From contig NC_064753.1 of NCBI RefSeq assembly GCF_011397635.1, forward strand, positions 38,607,822 through 38,671,821: a stretch of 64,000 nucleotides of DNA, read 5' to 3'. A model generated the notes under the pieces. That model had not been told where the DNA came from. It did not search any database and saw only the letters and a program-made list of their open reading frames with translations. Origin of the DNA: Epinephelus fuscoguttatus. Taxonomy: Eukaryota > Chordata > Actinopteri > Perciformes > Serranidae. The position numbers and the translations under genes were made by a program. Below, in pieces: positions 45,261-56,516 of the stretch (positions are counted from its first letter, which is position 1; every line of letters begins with the position of its first letter).

Positions 45261-45379
45261 TTCTCCTTAAGGTTTCCTAAAAATGTTCACTTAACTATTT
45301 ATGGTTTTCTCCTTGGCTTGGTGTTATACTTAAGGAATCCCTAGACCGCTGCACAAAAGACCTTAGCAACCAAAGCAAG

Positions 45380-45410
<31 letters not shown>

Positions 45411-46685
45411 CTTAAGGTACCTCTGACTCTATCTTAACTGCAACGTGACCAAGTTCCTGGTGATTAATGAAAAAAACGCACACACCCTGAGATAATGTTA
45501 TTGTCAACTTGGACTCAAGGATGAAGTGATTCAATTTTGGTGGTCAAAAACTTGAGATGTTTTCTGCAACTGGTCCCAGCTATTTTGGTGGCTTATGAAT
45601 TAATGATTAAAGTAATTTAAAGTTCATTAACTGAAGATCCATTAACTAGTCATATAAGGAGGGGAGCTCGGAGTAGAGCCGCTGCTCCTTCACATTGAAA
45701 GGGGTCAGTTGAGGTGTCTCAGGCATCTGACATCCTGGGCGCCTCCCGTTGGAGGTGGATGGATGGATAATCATAAAACCTCACAGCAACTTGATCATAG
45801 TGAGTGACCGGAATTTATGCATCAAATCATAATGACTCTTTAATTAATTCTATACTTTAAATGTGTGTGTGTCACCTTCATCATAAAGTATTACCCAGAC
45901 GTGCTACACTGATGAAGATCGTTTAAGTTTCCATCATATTAGTTTGAACATTAGTCACCAGTATTTGCTTGATAACGTGGTTACAGCTTAACAAATGCAT
46001 TTGATCATGATTTAATTTATTTAAACTTCTTCTTTCCTCACACTTGTCATGAGACGGTGCAGCAGATTGTGCACATGAAGTGGGAGAGCGGACCGTGTTG
46101 AATGTGTTCCTGTCGAAGTGCTCTATATGCTGGGGACTATACGGGATGACCGAGTTGTTTCATGATGTCACATGTCCGCAGCTCCATCCTGTGGTTCGCT
46201 GTTGATAGTTTTCTGAGGGAGAAGCAGTCACTTTTCAACTGGGAGAGATTTTTTTTGTTATGAAATGTCAAATTGCATGCAGGGATGGATAAGCACATGG
46301 CTGTTGCCATCTCAGTCCCTCACACACAGGTGTGACCATGTGCGCAGTAAATTGAGCTTAGGTGTTTGATGGTATGAGGACGCCGGGCCGAAACCAGCAT
46401 CTGCACCAAATACAGTGAATGGAACAAGGCCACTATTATCAGTAGTTACTCTCAAAGGTGTTTCAGAATCTCCACCGACAAACCGTGACAAGCAGCTCAA
46501 CTCTCTGGTTGTCATGACGTCTCACCTTAGATTTTAAAAAAAGGGAAAAGTCAACAATGTGTATATTATGTCTGTATGGAAACCTAAACGTTCAGATCCA
46601 AACGTGGGTGTTTGATGTCCGTTTGTATGCTTTTTGTGTGTCAATTCAGAGCGAGAGAATAAATTAATTTATATATTTTTTAGAA

Positions 46686-46691
46686 AATAAA
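46686..46691 (+). terminator. candidate poly(A) signal
   Basis: AATAAA, with further AATAAA hexamers nearby in GAGAATAAATT and CCAATAAAGAG. A plausible cleavage region for a long pias1 transcript. Confidence 0.35.
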
Positions 46692-47006
46692 AGCTGTACT
46701 ATTATTACAAAAAAAAGGACTGTGGCCAATAAAGAGTCTTACACAACAGAAATAATCTCAAAGTCAGACTCGAGTCGACATCTGCACTCACTGCCTTAAA
46801 ACATTCACAGGTTCTGTTTCACAGCTCCGACCCGAGAAAAATCATAAAAAGGCTTTTCGAGGAGGGCGAGGAGAAGACGGTGTACAGTAGTAGTGGTAGT
46901 AGAGTTTGTACAAATATACCAAGTGAAAAAAAATATTTATTACCTGCATTGGAAGAAATTGTTTACTTATTGAATGTTACCTGTTTATGTAGAAAAGTTT
47001 AGATGT

Positions 47007-47012
47007 AATAAA
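47007..47012 (+). terminator. candidate distal poly(A) signal
   Basis: AATAAA followed about 20 bases later by the GT-rich CTCTGTGTGTTTTCCTTTG, the classic upstream/downstream pairing. It is the best-formed signal between pias1 and the receptor gene. Confidence 0.45.
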
Positions 47013-47094
47013 ATGCATTCTGTTAGTTCTCTGTGTGTTTTCCTTTGTTTTAAAACATCATCTCTTCTTATGCCTCCAGGCCGGTGAAAGCCGG

Positions 47095-48180
47095 AGTCAA
47101 TGTGTTTTCGGTTTGTCCATCATGTCGTCTCATTCACGTGAATGAAATATCCTGAGGAATTTTCTATGAATTTGGCACAAACTTCCACTTGGACTTAAGG
47201 ATGAACTGATTAGAATACGGTGGTCAGAGGTCAAGGTCTCATTCTGGTGAACACGATATCCCAAGTATGCTTTAAGGAGTTTTCTTCAAATTTGGCACAA
47301 ACATCCACAATGATGAACTGATTTGATTTTAGTGTATAAAGGTTAATGTCATTGTGACCTTGCATCTGTCTCATTCTCAAATTGAATTTCCCCTCAGGGG
47401 GATTAATAAAAGTATATACAGATTTTAAAAATTTAAATTAAAAATTCTTGTGAACGCAATATCCCAAGAAAGCTTTGAGCAAAGGAATTCACTGTGACCT
47501 TACGTCCATCTCATTCTCATTAATGCAATATCTCAAGCAGGCCCTGGAGGAGTTTTCCTAAATTTGGCACAAACATTCACTCAGACTCAAGGATGAACTG
47601 ATCAGATTTTGGTGGCCAAATGTCAAGATGACTGCAATCTGGAAATCCATCGGTTAAAAAAAAAAAAAAAACTTCCTACAATGTAAATTGCAGAATCTGC
47701 AGAATTGCAGAATCTGTCTTGAGAGATTAAGATGACTGTGACCTTGCATCTGTCTTATTCTTGTGAACACAATGTCCTGAGAAAGCTTCGAAGGATTTTC
47801 GTCAAATTTTGCACAAATGTCCACTTGGACTCACAGATGAACTGATTAGAATTTGGCTGTCAAAGGTCACTTTGATGTTGCATCTGTCTCATTCTCGTGA
47901 GCGCAATATCTCAAGAACCCCTTGAGGGATTTTCTTCAGCACAAACGTCCACTTGGACTCAGTGATGACCTGATTAGATTTTGGTGTTGAAAGGTCAAAA
48001 GTCCCTGTAACCTTGCATCCATCTCATTCCTGTGAATGCAATATCACAAGAACCCTTTGAGGTAATTTCTTCTAATTTGGCACAAACATTCACTCTGACT
48101 CAAGGATGAACTGACTAGACTTTGGTGGTCAAAGGTCAGTGTGACCTCACAAAACAAGTTTTTGGCCATAACTCAAGAAT
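47095..48180 (+). repeat. degenerate tandem array, unit about 110-140 bp
   Basis: The phrase GATGAACTGATTAGA recurs near 47200, 47312, 47592, 47836, 47964 (as GATGACCTGATTAGA) and 48105. It is set in TTTGGCACAAAC..CCACTTGGACTCAAGG..TTTGGTGGTCAAAGGTCA..CTGTGACCTTGCATC..CTCATTCTCGTGAA..CAATATC. A short LINE-tail fragment (47385-47425) interrupts the array. Confidence 0.85.
47385..47425 (+). mobile_element. LINE 3'-tail fragment
   Basis: GAATTTCCCCTCAGGGGGAT followed by TAATAAAAGTATATA is the sense form of the tail that ends the LINE at 52285. Confidence 0.6.
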
Positions 48181-48654
48181 TCTGCTGACTGAATGACAAG
48201 CTGCTGGTCTACTGCAAGAAGAAAAACAGGCGTTTAAAAAACAGCAAGACGATTACTTATGACAAATTTCACACAAATGTCAAAGACAGACGTGTAATAT
48301 CTATAACGTATAGAATAAAATGAAGAAGACATTACATTTTATATCAAACAGGTCAAAGGTCAGCTTCACTGTGACATCATAATATTCTGCCAAAACACTT
48401 CTCTGGTCATTACTAACACTTTCATTCAGGAACAGAAGGGGAGACATTTGGTTAATACTGAAGTGTGACACTAATCTTGGGTGTCCATCTTGAAACTGCA
48501 ATAACTGTAAAGACCTTCTGTGCTGCCGGGTCGAAGACGTGTGTAAAGCAGCCATGTTTTAGAATGTGTAGCTCCTTTGCAGTAACATTCATATTTAAAG
48601 CATTGTCAGCTGTCATGGCTACATATGGCTCCAACTGCAAGGCATGACTTGTAG

Positions 48655-48745
48655 TTTTTTTATTCAACTTTATTGAATAATTATAATAATAATACATTTT
48701 ATTTAAAAGGCGCCTTTCAAAACACCCAAGGTCACTTTACAGAGT
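48655..48745 (-). mobile_element. L2-like LINE 3' tail, minus
   Basis: Reverse strand: GTAAAGTGACCTTGGGTGTT, AAAGGCGCCTTTTAAATAAA and (TTATTA)n, the usual L2-type ending. Confidence 0.6.
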
Positions 48746-49013
48746 ATAAAAAATACATAAAGAACAATAGTCAGTGAATCTTGACACTGACACCACCACA
48801 AAGGCAAGGGGAGTGACATGTACAGGATCGTTTAAAAACAGAATAGCCTTTGAAAATAATCTCAATGTGTCTTGCAGTGTCTCACTCTCATCCCTTGTTG
48901 TTGCCACCTGTGAGTTAACTAGGTTCACAGGAGCAGAACGGTGGTGGAGACCAGACAGCCTGCCTTGAGAGGAGAATAAACTTCAGTGGACTCGTGCTTT
49001 TGGTGATTCCTTG

Positions 49014-49015
<2 letters not shown>

Positions 49016-49077
<62 letters not shown>
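49016..49077 (+). repeat. (GT)n microsatellite
   Basis: About 31 pure GT units. Confidence 0.98.
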
Positions 49078-49078
<1 letters not shown>

Positions 49079-49079
49079 A

Positions 49080-50189
49080 GGACCAGAAAGGAAGTGAGCC
49101 AACTACCAAGTAGGACCGGATTGTTTTCTTTGTTTTTAATTCCACCTCGGTGAGTTTGAGTCCTCTTTTTTTTTTGCAATGCATTACTTTTTCCTAGTGC
49201 CTGTTTTGTCATTTTAATTAATTTAGTGGACATGGGCGTTTCTGTCTCACTGGGATTACCTTGAGTTGGACAAAGAGAACTATTATTAAAGGGGACGTTC
49301 CTTCTTTTTTTTCCATTTTTTTCCTCCTGTATTTTCATTTGGGGAGGGGAACAATATATAAATAAATCATGTTTGAGTCTATTTAAGTTTTCTTGATTAC
49401 GTTCTGCTGCTGGTGTCAGTAGGGAGCCAGGGTCAGACCCCGTATTTTGTCTACTCCACTAACCAAGTTTAAGTAATAACTGTAGCTTTTGAAAATAACT
49501 CATTACTAGGCTTTAAAGGTAAGCTGATTGTTATAACACTGTTGTATTAGAAGGGTAGAAATTGTGCAAAATCTTATAAGGAAACTCTCTTGTTATGAAA
49601 GATCATCTCTGTTTTTTAGGAAGATGTTGCTGTAGTAACATTTTAACACCCTGCTACACCAAAAGTGAACACTAGATGGCAGCAGAGTCGTTTCATCAAC
49701 TTCCCCCTCTCTGTGGCGTTTCCAGCCCAGCCTGCAGATATTACAAATTGCCATTACGCACGCTTTGCCCCCCTCCAGTCTGTGCCCTACTGGCTTTGGT
49801 TGGCTACACATAACATGAGCATCTGAAATTATTAATTAGATGTTTGTGTTTTAATTAAAAGTGATGGGGAAGCCTCGCGCTCCGATGAGCCTCCATTACG
49901 CACAAGACTGATGGACACATCACACCTAATGCTCGCCAGTAAACACCTCCACCCCGCCACTCCTGTCATGTTGTCAGAGCTGAGAGCAGTGTTGTTGGAT
50001 GATCGTGCGTCTTGGAGCGGAGAGGCGGAGAAATGACAGGACAGGAGGGTGGGGATGGATACAGGCGGAGGAGTTGGCATCTTGTGATAATGTGGCACTC
50101 CAAGATTCAGCTCTATTTGGACATTAGTGTTTTTATGTATCTTAAATGAAGACCACTCACTGGCTACATTATCTTTAAGTGTGAATTGC
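49080..50189. other. upstream flank of the receptor gene
   Basis: No exon recognised. A T/A-rich unique stretch precedes the ATG. The receptor promoter must lie here or further left, but no TATA box is convincing. Confidence 0.4.
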
Positions 50190-50197
50190 TGACGTCA
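50190..50197. promoter_or_regulatory. consensus CRE octamer overlapping the receptor ATG
   Basis: TGACGTCA, the full CREB-binding palindrome; its final A is the A of the start codon. Chance occurrence is quite possible. Confidence 0.3.
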
Positions 50198-51183
50198 TGG
50201 ATAAAGAGAATGAGAGCGTGTGTTTGAACAGGTCACTGTTGGAGGTGGACTTCTTCAGCAAGCTGGAGGACATCGACGTGACGGCTGACGGGAGCCCGGG
50301 TCTGAGGTTCCTCATCTGCCTCGTTTACTCTGTTGTGTGCGCTGCGGGTCTGATAGGCAACCTGCTGGTGCTCTTCTTCATCAGGGTCAAACAAGAGAGG
50401 AAGAGGTCCACGGTGAACTTCTTCGTGTTCAACTTGGCAGTGACGGACTTGCAGTTCGTGCTCACTCTGCCCTTCTGGGCCGTGGACACCGCGCTGGACT
50501 TCAGCTGGCCATTTGGAGACGCCATGTGCAAAATCATCCTCTCCGTCACCGTGATGAACATGTACGCCAGTGTGTTTTTCCTCACTGCCATGAGTGTGAC
50601 CCGCTACTGGTCGCTCGCCTCGGCTCTGAAGAACACCACCGCGCTGAAGTCATGTTCCGCCAAGTGGACCTGCGCAATCATTTGGACACTGGCGACTGTG
50701 GCGACTGCGCCGACTTCGATTTTCTCAACTGTCAGTAACGTAACCGGAGAGAAACTCTGTTTGTTGAGGTTTCCCGGGGGACAATACTGGTTAGCAGTTT
50801 ATCACATACAGAAAATACTCGTAGGGTTTGTGTTGCCGATGTCCATCGTGTCCATCAGCTACATCATGCTGCTGCGTTTCGTCCGCAACCGGAGTATGAA
50901 AACAAGCAACCCCAAACGGATATCCCAAGTTACAAAATCTATCACCATCGTCGTGTTGTCTTTCTTCCTGTGCTGGATGCCGAACCACGCCATCACCTTC
51001 TGGAGTGTACTAGTCAAACTGAACGCTGCGCACTGGGACAAAGCCTACTACATAGTCCATACATATGTGTTCCCACTGACGGTGTGTATGGCTCACACCA
51101 ACAGCTGCCTGAACCCGATTATTTACTGCCTCATGAGGAAGGAGTTCAGAAACAAGCTGAGAAGTCTGATTCACAGGGGATAA
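50197..51183 (+). CDS. rxfp3: relaxin-3 receptor-like GPCR, single exon
   Basis: 328 residues, intronless like the mammalian RXFP3/RXFP4 genes. These class A receptors bind relaxin-3 or INSL5 and lower cAMP through Gi. Seven membrane segments are visible: GN at 54-55 (TM1), LAVTD at 80-84 (TM2), Cys111 and Cys188 for the extracellular disulfide, TRY at 135-137 replacing DRY as in RXFP3, CWMPN at 259-263 (TM6), NPIIY at 306-310 (TM7). FVLTLPFWAV and MNMYASVFFLTAMSVTRY are near identical to RXFP3. N-glycosylation sequons occur at 5, 11 and 181. There is no LDLa or leucine-rich domain, excluding RXFP1/2. The tail after helix 8 is very short compared with human RXFP3. The start fits: GTCATGG has G at -3 and +4. 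It is probably one of the teleost rxfp3 paralogues; which one cannot be settled here. Confidence 0.93.
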   Translation: MDKENESVCLNRSLLEVDFFSKLEDIDVTADGSPGLRFLICLVYSVVCAAGLIGNLLVLFFIRVKQERKRSTVNFFVFNLAVTDLQFVLTLPFWAVDTALDFSWPFGDAMCKIILSVTVMNMYASVFFLTAMSVTRYWSLASALKNTTALKSCSAKWTCAIIWTLATVATAPTSIFSTVSNVTGEKLCLLRFPGGQYWLAVYHIQKILVGFVLPMSIVSISYIMLLRFVRNRSMKTSNPKRISQVTKSITIVVLSFFLCWMPNHAITFWSVLVKLNAAHWDKAYYIVHTYVFPLTVCMAHTNSCLNPIIYCLMRKEFRNKLRSLIHRG

Positions 51184-51189
51184 TGTTTT

Positions 51190-52280
51190 GGGGCTTTGGG
51201 AATGATTTCATGTGTTGACAAACAGTGCCCGTGACGCACCGAGTGCGCACGGCGAAAAAGGCACGGGGTGAGAGAGGAGACCTGTCAGAAAGCTCAGTGA
51301 CGACAAGCAGCATCATATCAAGACTATTTACTCCACTCTGTTGAGGAAAAATATAACTGTCATCAGCGCCTCTTGTCTGTAAAGGCTTGCGTAATGTGGC
51401 TTAGTTCTATTGGCGTTTGGCTTTTTGCAAACCAATTCCTAATTTTGTGTAAAAAATGTGTTACACGTATGATCACTGTGGCCTTGCTTGTTCAATATCC
51501 ATTAGTAGTGACGTGTCCCTGGTCTACTGCTGGAGTGACTGCGTGCGTAATTGCGCATGATAAATAACCATGCATTAATGTGCTTGCGTTATAGCTGTAG
51601 GCAAACGGTTAGGGAGCTGAGCGCTTTCTACATCCATCTGTGAATTTCTTTGCAAATAATGTAACCAGTGTGTCAGTCATGGATGCAAACATCACCTCCT
51701 GGAACAAAGGAGGGAAAGCAACGAGTCGTGTTTTTAAGTTACAACGTGCCAAAATCAATTGTTTGAGCACAAAAAAACAACAAAATGTGTGACATGATTC
51801 TTGTAAATAAAAAAAATGTATCCACTATGATTTGTAAATAAAGATGTATTCAAGCTGTCACATTGGTTAGTTTTCCTCAGATATCATCGGCCTATTCGAG
51901 TCCAGATGTAACAGGTGGAAACAGTTGCTAACAGTGCAGGTAAAAAACAGCAGAAGTGTGTCGCTGACCTGCACATTGAAGCTAATGGGTTAAACCATCA
52001 TCAACATACAAAGCGCGCTGATGAAATAGACTTAATGGCTTTTTATGCTCAACACCGGGAGTTCAACATCACTCATCAGAGAAAAATGGCTCCGCGCACG
52101 AGCACTACATGAGCCGCGTGCACAAAGGCCATTCTGAATGGGTTTGCGAGCTGCAGCCCACGCGCGCACACAGCTGGGTGTCAGTGTGAACATTAAAAAG
52201 CAGGCTCTCTCTGGGCGCTGGCTGCAGCATTGGATTGAAGTGACTGTAAAATATTGCATTGAATTAGACAGAAAGGGATT
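51190..52280. other. receptor 3' UTR and downstream
   Basis: 3' UTR to about 51860 (see poly(A) signals), then unassigned sequence without coding similarity. Confidence 0.5.
51806..51842 (+). terminator. poly(A) signals of the receptor gene
   Basis: Two AATAAA hexamers, 51806-51811 and 51837-51842, in a TTGTAAATAAA context 620-660 bases after the stop, followed by T-rich sequence. They suggest a 3' UTR of roughly 0.65 kb. Confidence 0.5.
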
Positions 52281-52284
52281 TATT

Positions 52285-52900
52285 TATCAGAATCAGAGTC
52301 AGAATCAGAAATACTTTATTGATCCCCGAGGGGAAATTATTTGCGTTGCAGGTGCTCCTTGCAAGAGTGGAAAGATAAGTGAAAATATGAGAAATTTAAC
52401 AAGAGTATGTAGTTCAAATAAACTGGATTATTAACAAAAAATAAAAGTTATGTATATATATATATATTGTAACCTAAACAAGATTATTAGTTAAGTTAAA
52501 TTAAATTATTGCACATGTTGACAGTGGGTGAAATAGTCTCAGGGCCACTCAGAGGGAGGAGTTGTGCAGTTTGATGGCCACAGGTAGGAATGATTTCCTG
52601 TGGCGCTCAGTGGTACATCTTGGTGGTATGAGTCTCCCACTGAAAGTACTCTTGTACCTGACCAGCACATGGTGGAGTGCGTGTGAGACATTGCCCAAGA
52701 TAGTTCGTAGTTCCTTAGACAGCATCCTCCTCTCTGACGCCACCATCAGAGAGTCACACTCCGTTCCCACAAAGTCACTGGCCTTGCGAATCAGTTTGTT
52801 GAGTCTGTTAGTGTCCGCCACCCTCAGCCTGCTGCCCCAGAACACAACAGCATAGAGGATAGCACTGGCCACCACAGACTCATAGAAAATCCTGAGCATA
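52285..52900 (-). mobile_element. LINE relic, RT C-terminal end and 3' tail
   Basis: Minus strand 52899-52549 encodes MLRIFYESVVASAILYAVVF, then LNKLIRKASDFVGTE and RTILGNVSHALHHVL, followed by the end FLPVAIKLHN, as in fish L2-like LINEs. The 3' end has AATTTCCCCTCGGGGATCAA and a TTCTGA repeat tail. Heavily 5'-truncated. Confidence 0.82.
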
Positions 52901-52904
52901 GGAG

Positions 52905-53890
52905 GACCTCAGTCGCCTCAGAAAGGGGTATAGTTTGTTTACAGGAGCATGTAAAGGAACAATCAGTCTGTTTTGGTTTTTCTTTACCAATGATTATTTG
53001 CGATCAAGTTTGCACTGACGTAATAGTTTTTAAGGCAAGACGTGGACAACAAATGTGCAAATTTCGTCTTTTTATTTATTTATTCATTTATTTATTGTTT
53101 ATATATGATTTTTTTTTTATCTCATTTTTATTTTATTTTATCAATGATAATGCTCTCCACATACACACTCCATCATTTCTCTTATGTTTAATTTTTTAAT
53201 GCCAAAACAATATAAAACTAAGGAAAAAAATGTAGGTGTGGGGCAATTCTGGGACGACTCCTCTGGGTGGCACCATAGGTGACACAGAGCAACAGATTCG
53301 AACAGATTCGAACTCCTCACATCTCCGAGTCCAGATACAACATGCAAGGTACCCTGGGTGCGTTGGTTTTTGCCGTACCAAGAGGCCTTGTCAAGTTCCG
53401 CCTGTTACATGCATTGTCTTCTTTCAACATACACTTCTGTTTTCACAGGAAATTTAATGTTTACATGCAGTCTCTTTCAAAATAAATGCACTAGGTCGGT
53501 ACGACGCTGCAAAGACGCTAAAGGATAGCTTTATTCATCGGTGTCTGACGCCAGATGTCACTGGCCAAGTGCTGGATTTCAACAACTTCAGAGTGAGCCT
53601 GGGTTCTATGGAGACAGTGGGTCCTTCAGTGATGTGTTGGATGAAGAATGGGCCCTTATGAGTGATTGCCACGTTGGAAATACTGTATATCTGTGTTCAA
53701 AGAAAACTCTCATTAAATTAAAAACAGTACCCCTTTTTTCCTTTTGTATTTTTTGTTATATCATCCAATGTCAACTCTCTGATCATGTGACAACCTAACT
53801 GTAACCTGAACCTTAAAACTTTGTCTCAACCCTCCAACAAACAGGCCTCTGTAGACGTGAGGACTGATCAGTGTCCTCACCTTCCAAAAA
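52905..53890. other. intergenic, unassigned
   Basis: T-rich low-complexity sequence at 53060-53140. No gene. Short ORFs show no known features. Confidence 0.45.
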
Positions 53891-53892
53891 TG

Positions 53893-53970
53893 TCCTCTCA
53901 TCATATACTTTATTTTTATCGCTCCTTTCATACAAGCAATGCAGCACAAAGTGCTTTACAATAAGGTCAT
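53893..53970 (-). mobile_element. L2-like LINE 3' tail, minus
   Basis: Reverse strand TATTGTAAAGCACTTTGTGC and TGTATGAAAGGAGCG-ATAAAAATAAA closely resembles the tail at 63020-63085. Confidence 0.65.
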
Positions 53971-54082
53971 CATAACCACTGAGTGCTTCACATGAAAATA
54001 GACGTGATGAACATAAAAGACGAACAAATCAATTTGATACAAAAGGACATGGAAAAACAATACATTCAACAATTTTCATTAA

Positions 54083-54085
<3 letters not shown>

Positions 54086-54134
<49 letters not shown>
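54086..54134 (+). repeat. (AC)n microsatellite
   Basis: About 24 AC units. Confidence 0.97.
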
Positions 54135-54136
<2 letters not shown>

Positions 54137-54235
54137 ATCATGATATAAACTATACATGGGCTGTATCATATCCATGACTGTATTCATTTGAAAAGAACAA
54201 GTTTGTTTTTATCCTCACTGGTGCAGTATTTGCTT

Positions 54236-54519
54236 AGAGGATGCTGGTGCCGAGAGAGGAGCTGTGGTATTGTATGAGGACGTCTGGGATGGTAGAGAAG
54301 TATGTTAGAGTGGTGCAGGACATGTATGAGAGCTGTCGGACAGGGGTGAGGTTTGCTGTAGGTGGAAGTGGGAGTGCATCAAGGATCAACTCTGAGCCCC
54401 ATCTTGTTTGCTGGTGATTGATAGGTTGACGGATGAGGTTAGACGGGAATATTCATGGACTATGATGTTTGCAGATGACATTGTGATCTGTAGTGAGAGC
54501 AGAGGAGAAGAGGTTGAGG
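54236..54519 (+). mobile_element. RTE-like LINE relic, left fragment
   Basis: Encodes, with frameshifts, VREYVRVVQDMYES-like text, HQGSTLSPILFA-like text and DRLTDEVRREYSWTMMFADD followed by IVICSES: the RT palm with catalytic FADD. Cut after GAAGAGGTTGAGG by a second LINE; it resumes at 56517. Confidence 0.8.
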
Positions 54520-56516
54520 GTGTGTTTATAACGAAACCAGTTGACATTGGGAATTATTTTAATAATTTCTTCATCAATAAAGTAAATACAATTAGAAACA
54601 AGATATTACCGGTCAGTAGTCAATTTTTGGATTACATTATAAAAAATAAGATTATGAAGGACAAGGTGTGTAGGTTTGAATTTGAGAGGATAGGAGTAGA
54701 GGAACTGGAGAAGCTGTTGCTTTCAATTAAAACGGATAATCCATGTGGAGCTGATAATTTAGATGGTAGACTGCTACGTCTAGCGGCTAAGTTTATTGCG
54801 GCGCCTGTATGTCATATCTTTAATTTATGTTTTCAAAACGGTGTTTATCCACAGATGTGGAAGATTGCAAAGGTTACTCCGCTGAGAAAAAACAGCAGGG
54901 AGACATTTGCAGGCCCGAATAGCAGGCCTGTCAGTATACTACCTGTATTAAGTAAATTGATGGAAAAAATTATATGTAAGCAGATTCAATGTTGTTTTGT
55001 ACTAAATAATATTAACACTGAGTGTCAGCACGCATATAGGGCTGGCTATTCCACGAACACGGCACTAACATCGTTGACTGATAACTGGCTTAAAGACATT
55101 GATAGGAAGTTAATGGTGGGTGCTGTGCTCCTGGACTTTAGCGCAGCATTTGATATAATTGATCATGAGATATTAGTAAGAAAGCTATCAGCATATCATT
55201 TTGAAGAAGGTGTTATTAAACTCATGAAAAGTTATTTGTTTAAGAGGCAACAATGTGTGTTGTTTAATGGTACAATTTCAGACATGGTGACCCTACAATG
55301 TGGTGTCCCACAAGGAAGTTGCCTTGGACCGTTATTATATTCAATTTATGTTAATGATTCACCACATGTATTAAAAAATGCACGCATGGAAATTTACGCG
55401 GATGATACTACAATGTATGTCTCTGGGGAAAATGCTGTGTTAGTAAACAAATTATTGCAAGAGGAGCTGATGTTAGTCTCTTATTGGGTGAGTGAAAATA
55501 GGTTAAAGATGAATGTTTTAAAAACAAAGAGTATCATGCTGGGCTCTAGATATATGCTAAGATCTAATCCTGAACTCCATCTTGTTTTACAGGGTGCTAA
55601 TATTGAGCAAGTTAGAGAGGCCAAATTGTTGGGTGTGATTATTGATGAAACACTTTCGTGGTCATCACATATTAATAAAATAGTGTCTAAAATGAGTAGA
55701 AATATTTCAATGATAAGAAGGGCCGCACACTTGTTGTCTGGCTCAACGGTTCAACTAGTATTGCAATCTTTAGTACTATCTTGTCTTGAGTACTGCCCAA
55801 CAATATGGTCTAGCGCTTCAAAACAAGACTTACATGAACTCCAGATCACTCAAAACAGAGCGGCACGCCTCGCACTCCGCTGTAATGGAAGGAGTAGTGT
55901 TGAATGGATGCATGGAGTACTGTCTTGGATGAAAGTGGATCAAAGACTGGCATGTAGGCTTGTGACATTTCTGTTTAATATTTATCATTCTGGTAAATAC
56001 AAGAATTTGTTGTTTCAGCTACAACCTATAAATGCTAGACATGGCTATACCACTAGGCATGCTATGTGTGTTCACTTTACTCTACCGCTACCAAGATCTA
56101 ATGCACTGAAGAGAACTGTAATGTATAGAGCAATAGCATATTGGAATAGGCTCCCGCCAAATATAATTAGGATAGATAATAAATTGAGATTTAAAAAGAA
56201 ATTAAAAGAAGCCATTATTGGTAAAGAAACTGTGTTTAGTTAGCAAGTTGAAATTGCAGAACTGTAATGATGTTTTGGGTTATTTGAATGAGGTATGTTG
56301 ATTGTACATTAAGAGTTATTAGAAACACTGAGTTTTTCTGTTTGTTTTGTTTAAATTTGAGTATGCATTTGGTTTTTGTATTTTACTGTATTGTTTCATT
56401 GTATTAAGTTTTTATTTTGATTGTACTGTATATATGAGTGTCTGGACCCCAGGAAGAATAGTCTTCACTTTGGGAAGACTAATGGGGATCCATAATAAAA
56501 ACATAAAACATAAAAC
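54520..56516 (+). mobile_element. 5'-truncated LINE with long intact RT frame
   Basis: From 54520 to the stop at 56241-56243 there are about 573 uninterrupted codons. RT motifs: LLDFSAAFDIIDHE (residues 241-254 of the open frame), GVPQGSCLGPLLYSIYVND (299-317) and YADDTTMYVSG (330-340). RPVSILPVLSKLMEKI lies upstream. The endonuclease domain is missing (5' truncation). The frame's first 37 codons and its ATG belong to the host RTE relic, so the apparent 611-residue protein is a fusion artefact. 3' UTR: CTGGACCCCAGGAAGAATAG, AATGGGGATCC and an (ACATAAA)n tail. Jockey/CR1-like; clade not assigned. Confidence 0.87.

Larger units (their letters stand above)
39954..47035 (+). other. pias1 3' UTR and downstream flank
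   Basis: No ORF with family resemblance occurs here. Unique AT-rich sequence directly after the stop (39954-40700) looks like 3' UTR. It is interrupted by a Tc1-like element flanked by TA repeats, then continues through 41720-44780 and 45420-46990. The UTR end is inferred from poly(A) signals only, and parts may be intergenic. Confidence 0.4.
45261..47090. other. region between the two tandem arrays
   Basis: A 27-base A run lies at about 45384-45410. One lone unit of the 47-48 kb repeat (ACTTGGACTCAAGGATGAAG) sits near 45508. From 45600 to 46990 the sequence is unique and may be the distal pias1 3' UTR. Confidence 0.45.

Noticed and set aside
44789-48180. CRISPR-like array
   Set aside because: Direct repeats are contiguous without unique spacers, in a vertebrate genome; they are mini- and satellite-type tandem repeats.
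50337-50738. 133-codon ORF inside the receptor gene
   Set aside because: Alternative-frame shadow of the GPCR coding sequence.
54408-56243. A genuine 611-residue host gene
   Set aside because: It is a frame fusion of an RTE-like LINE fragment and a second LINE; both parts are reverse transcriptase.
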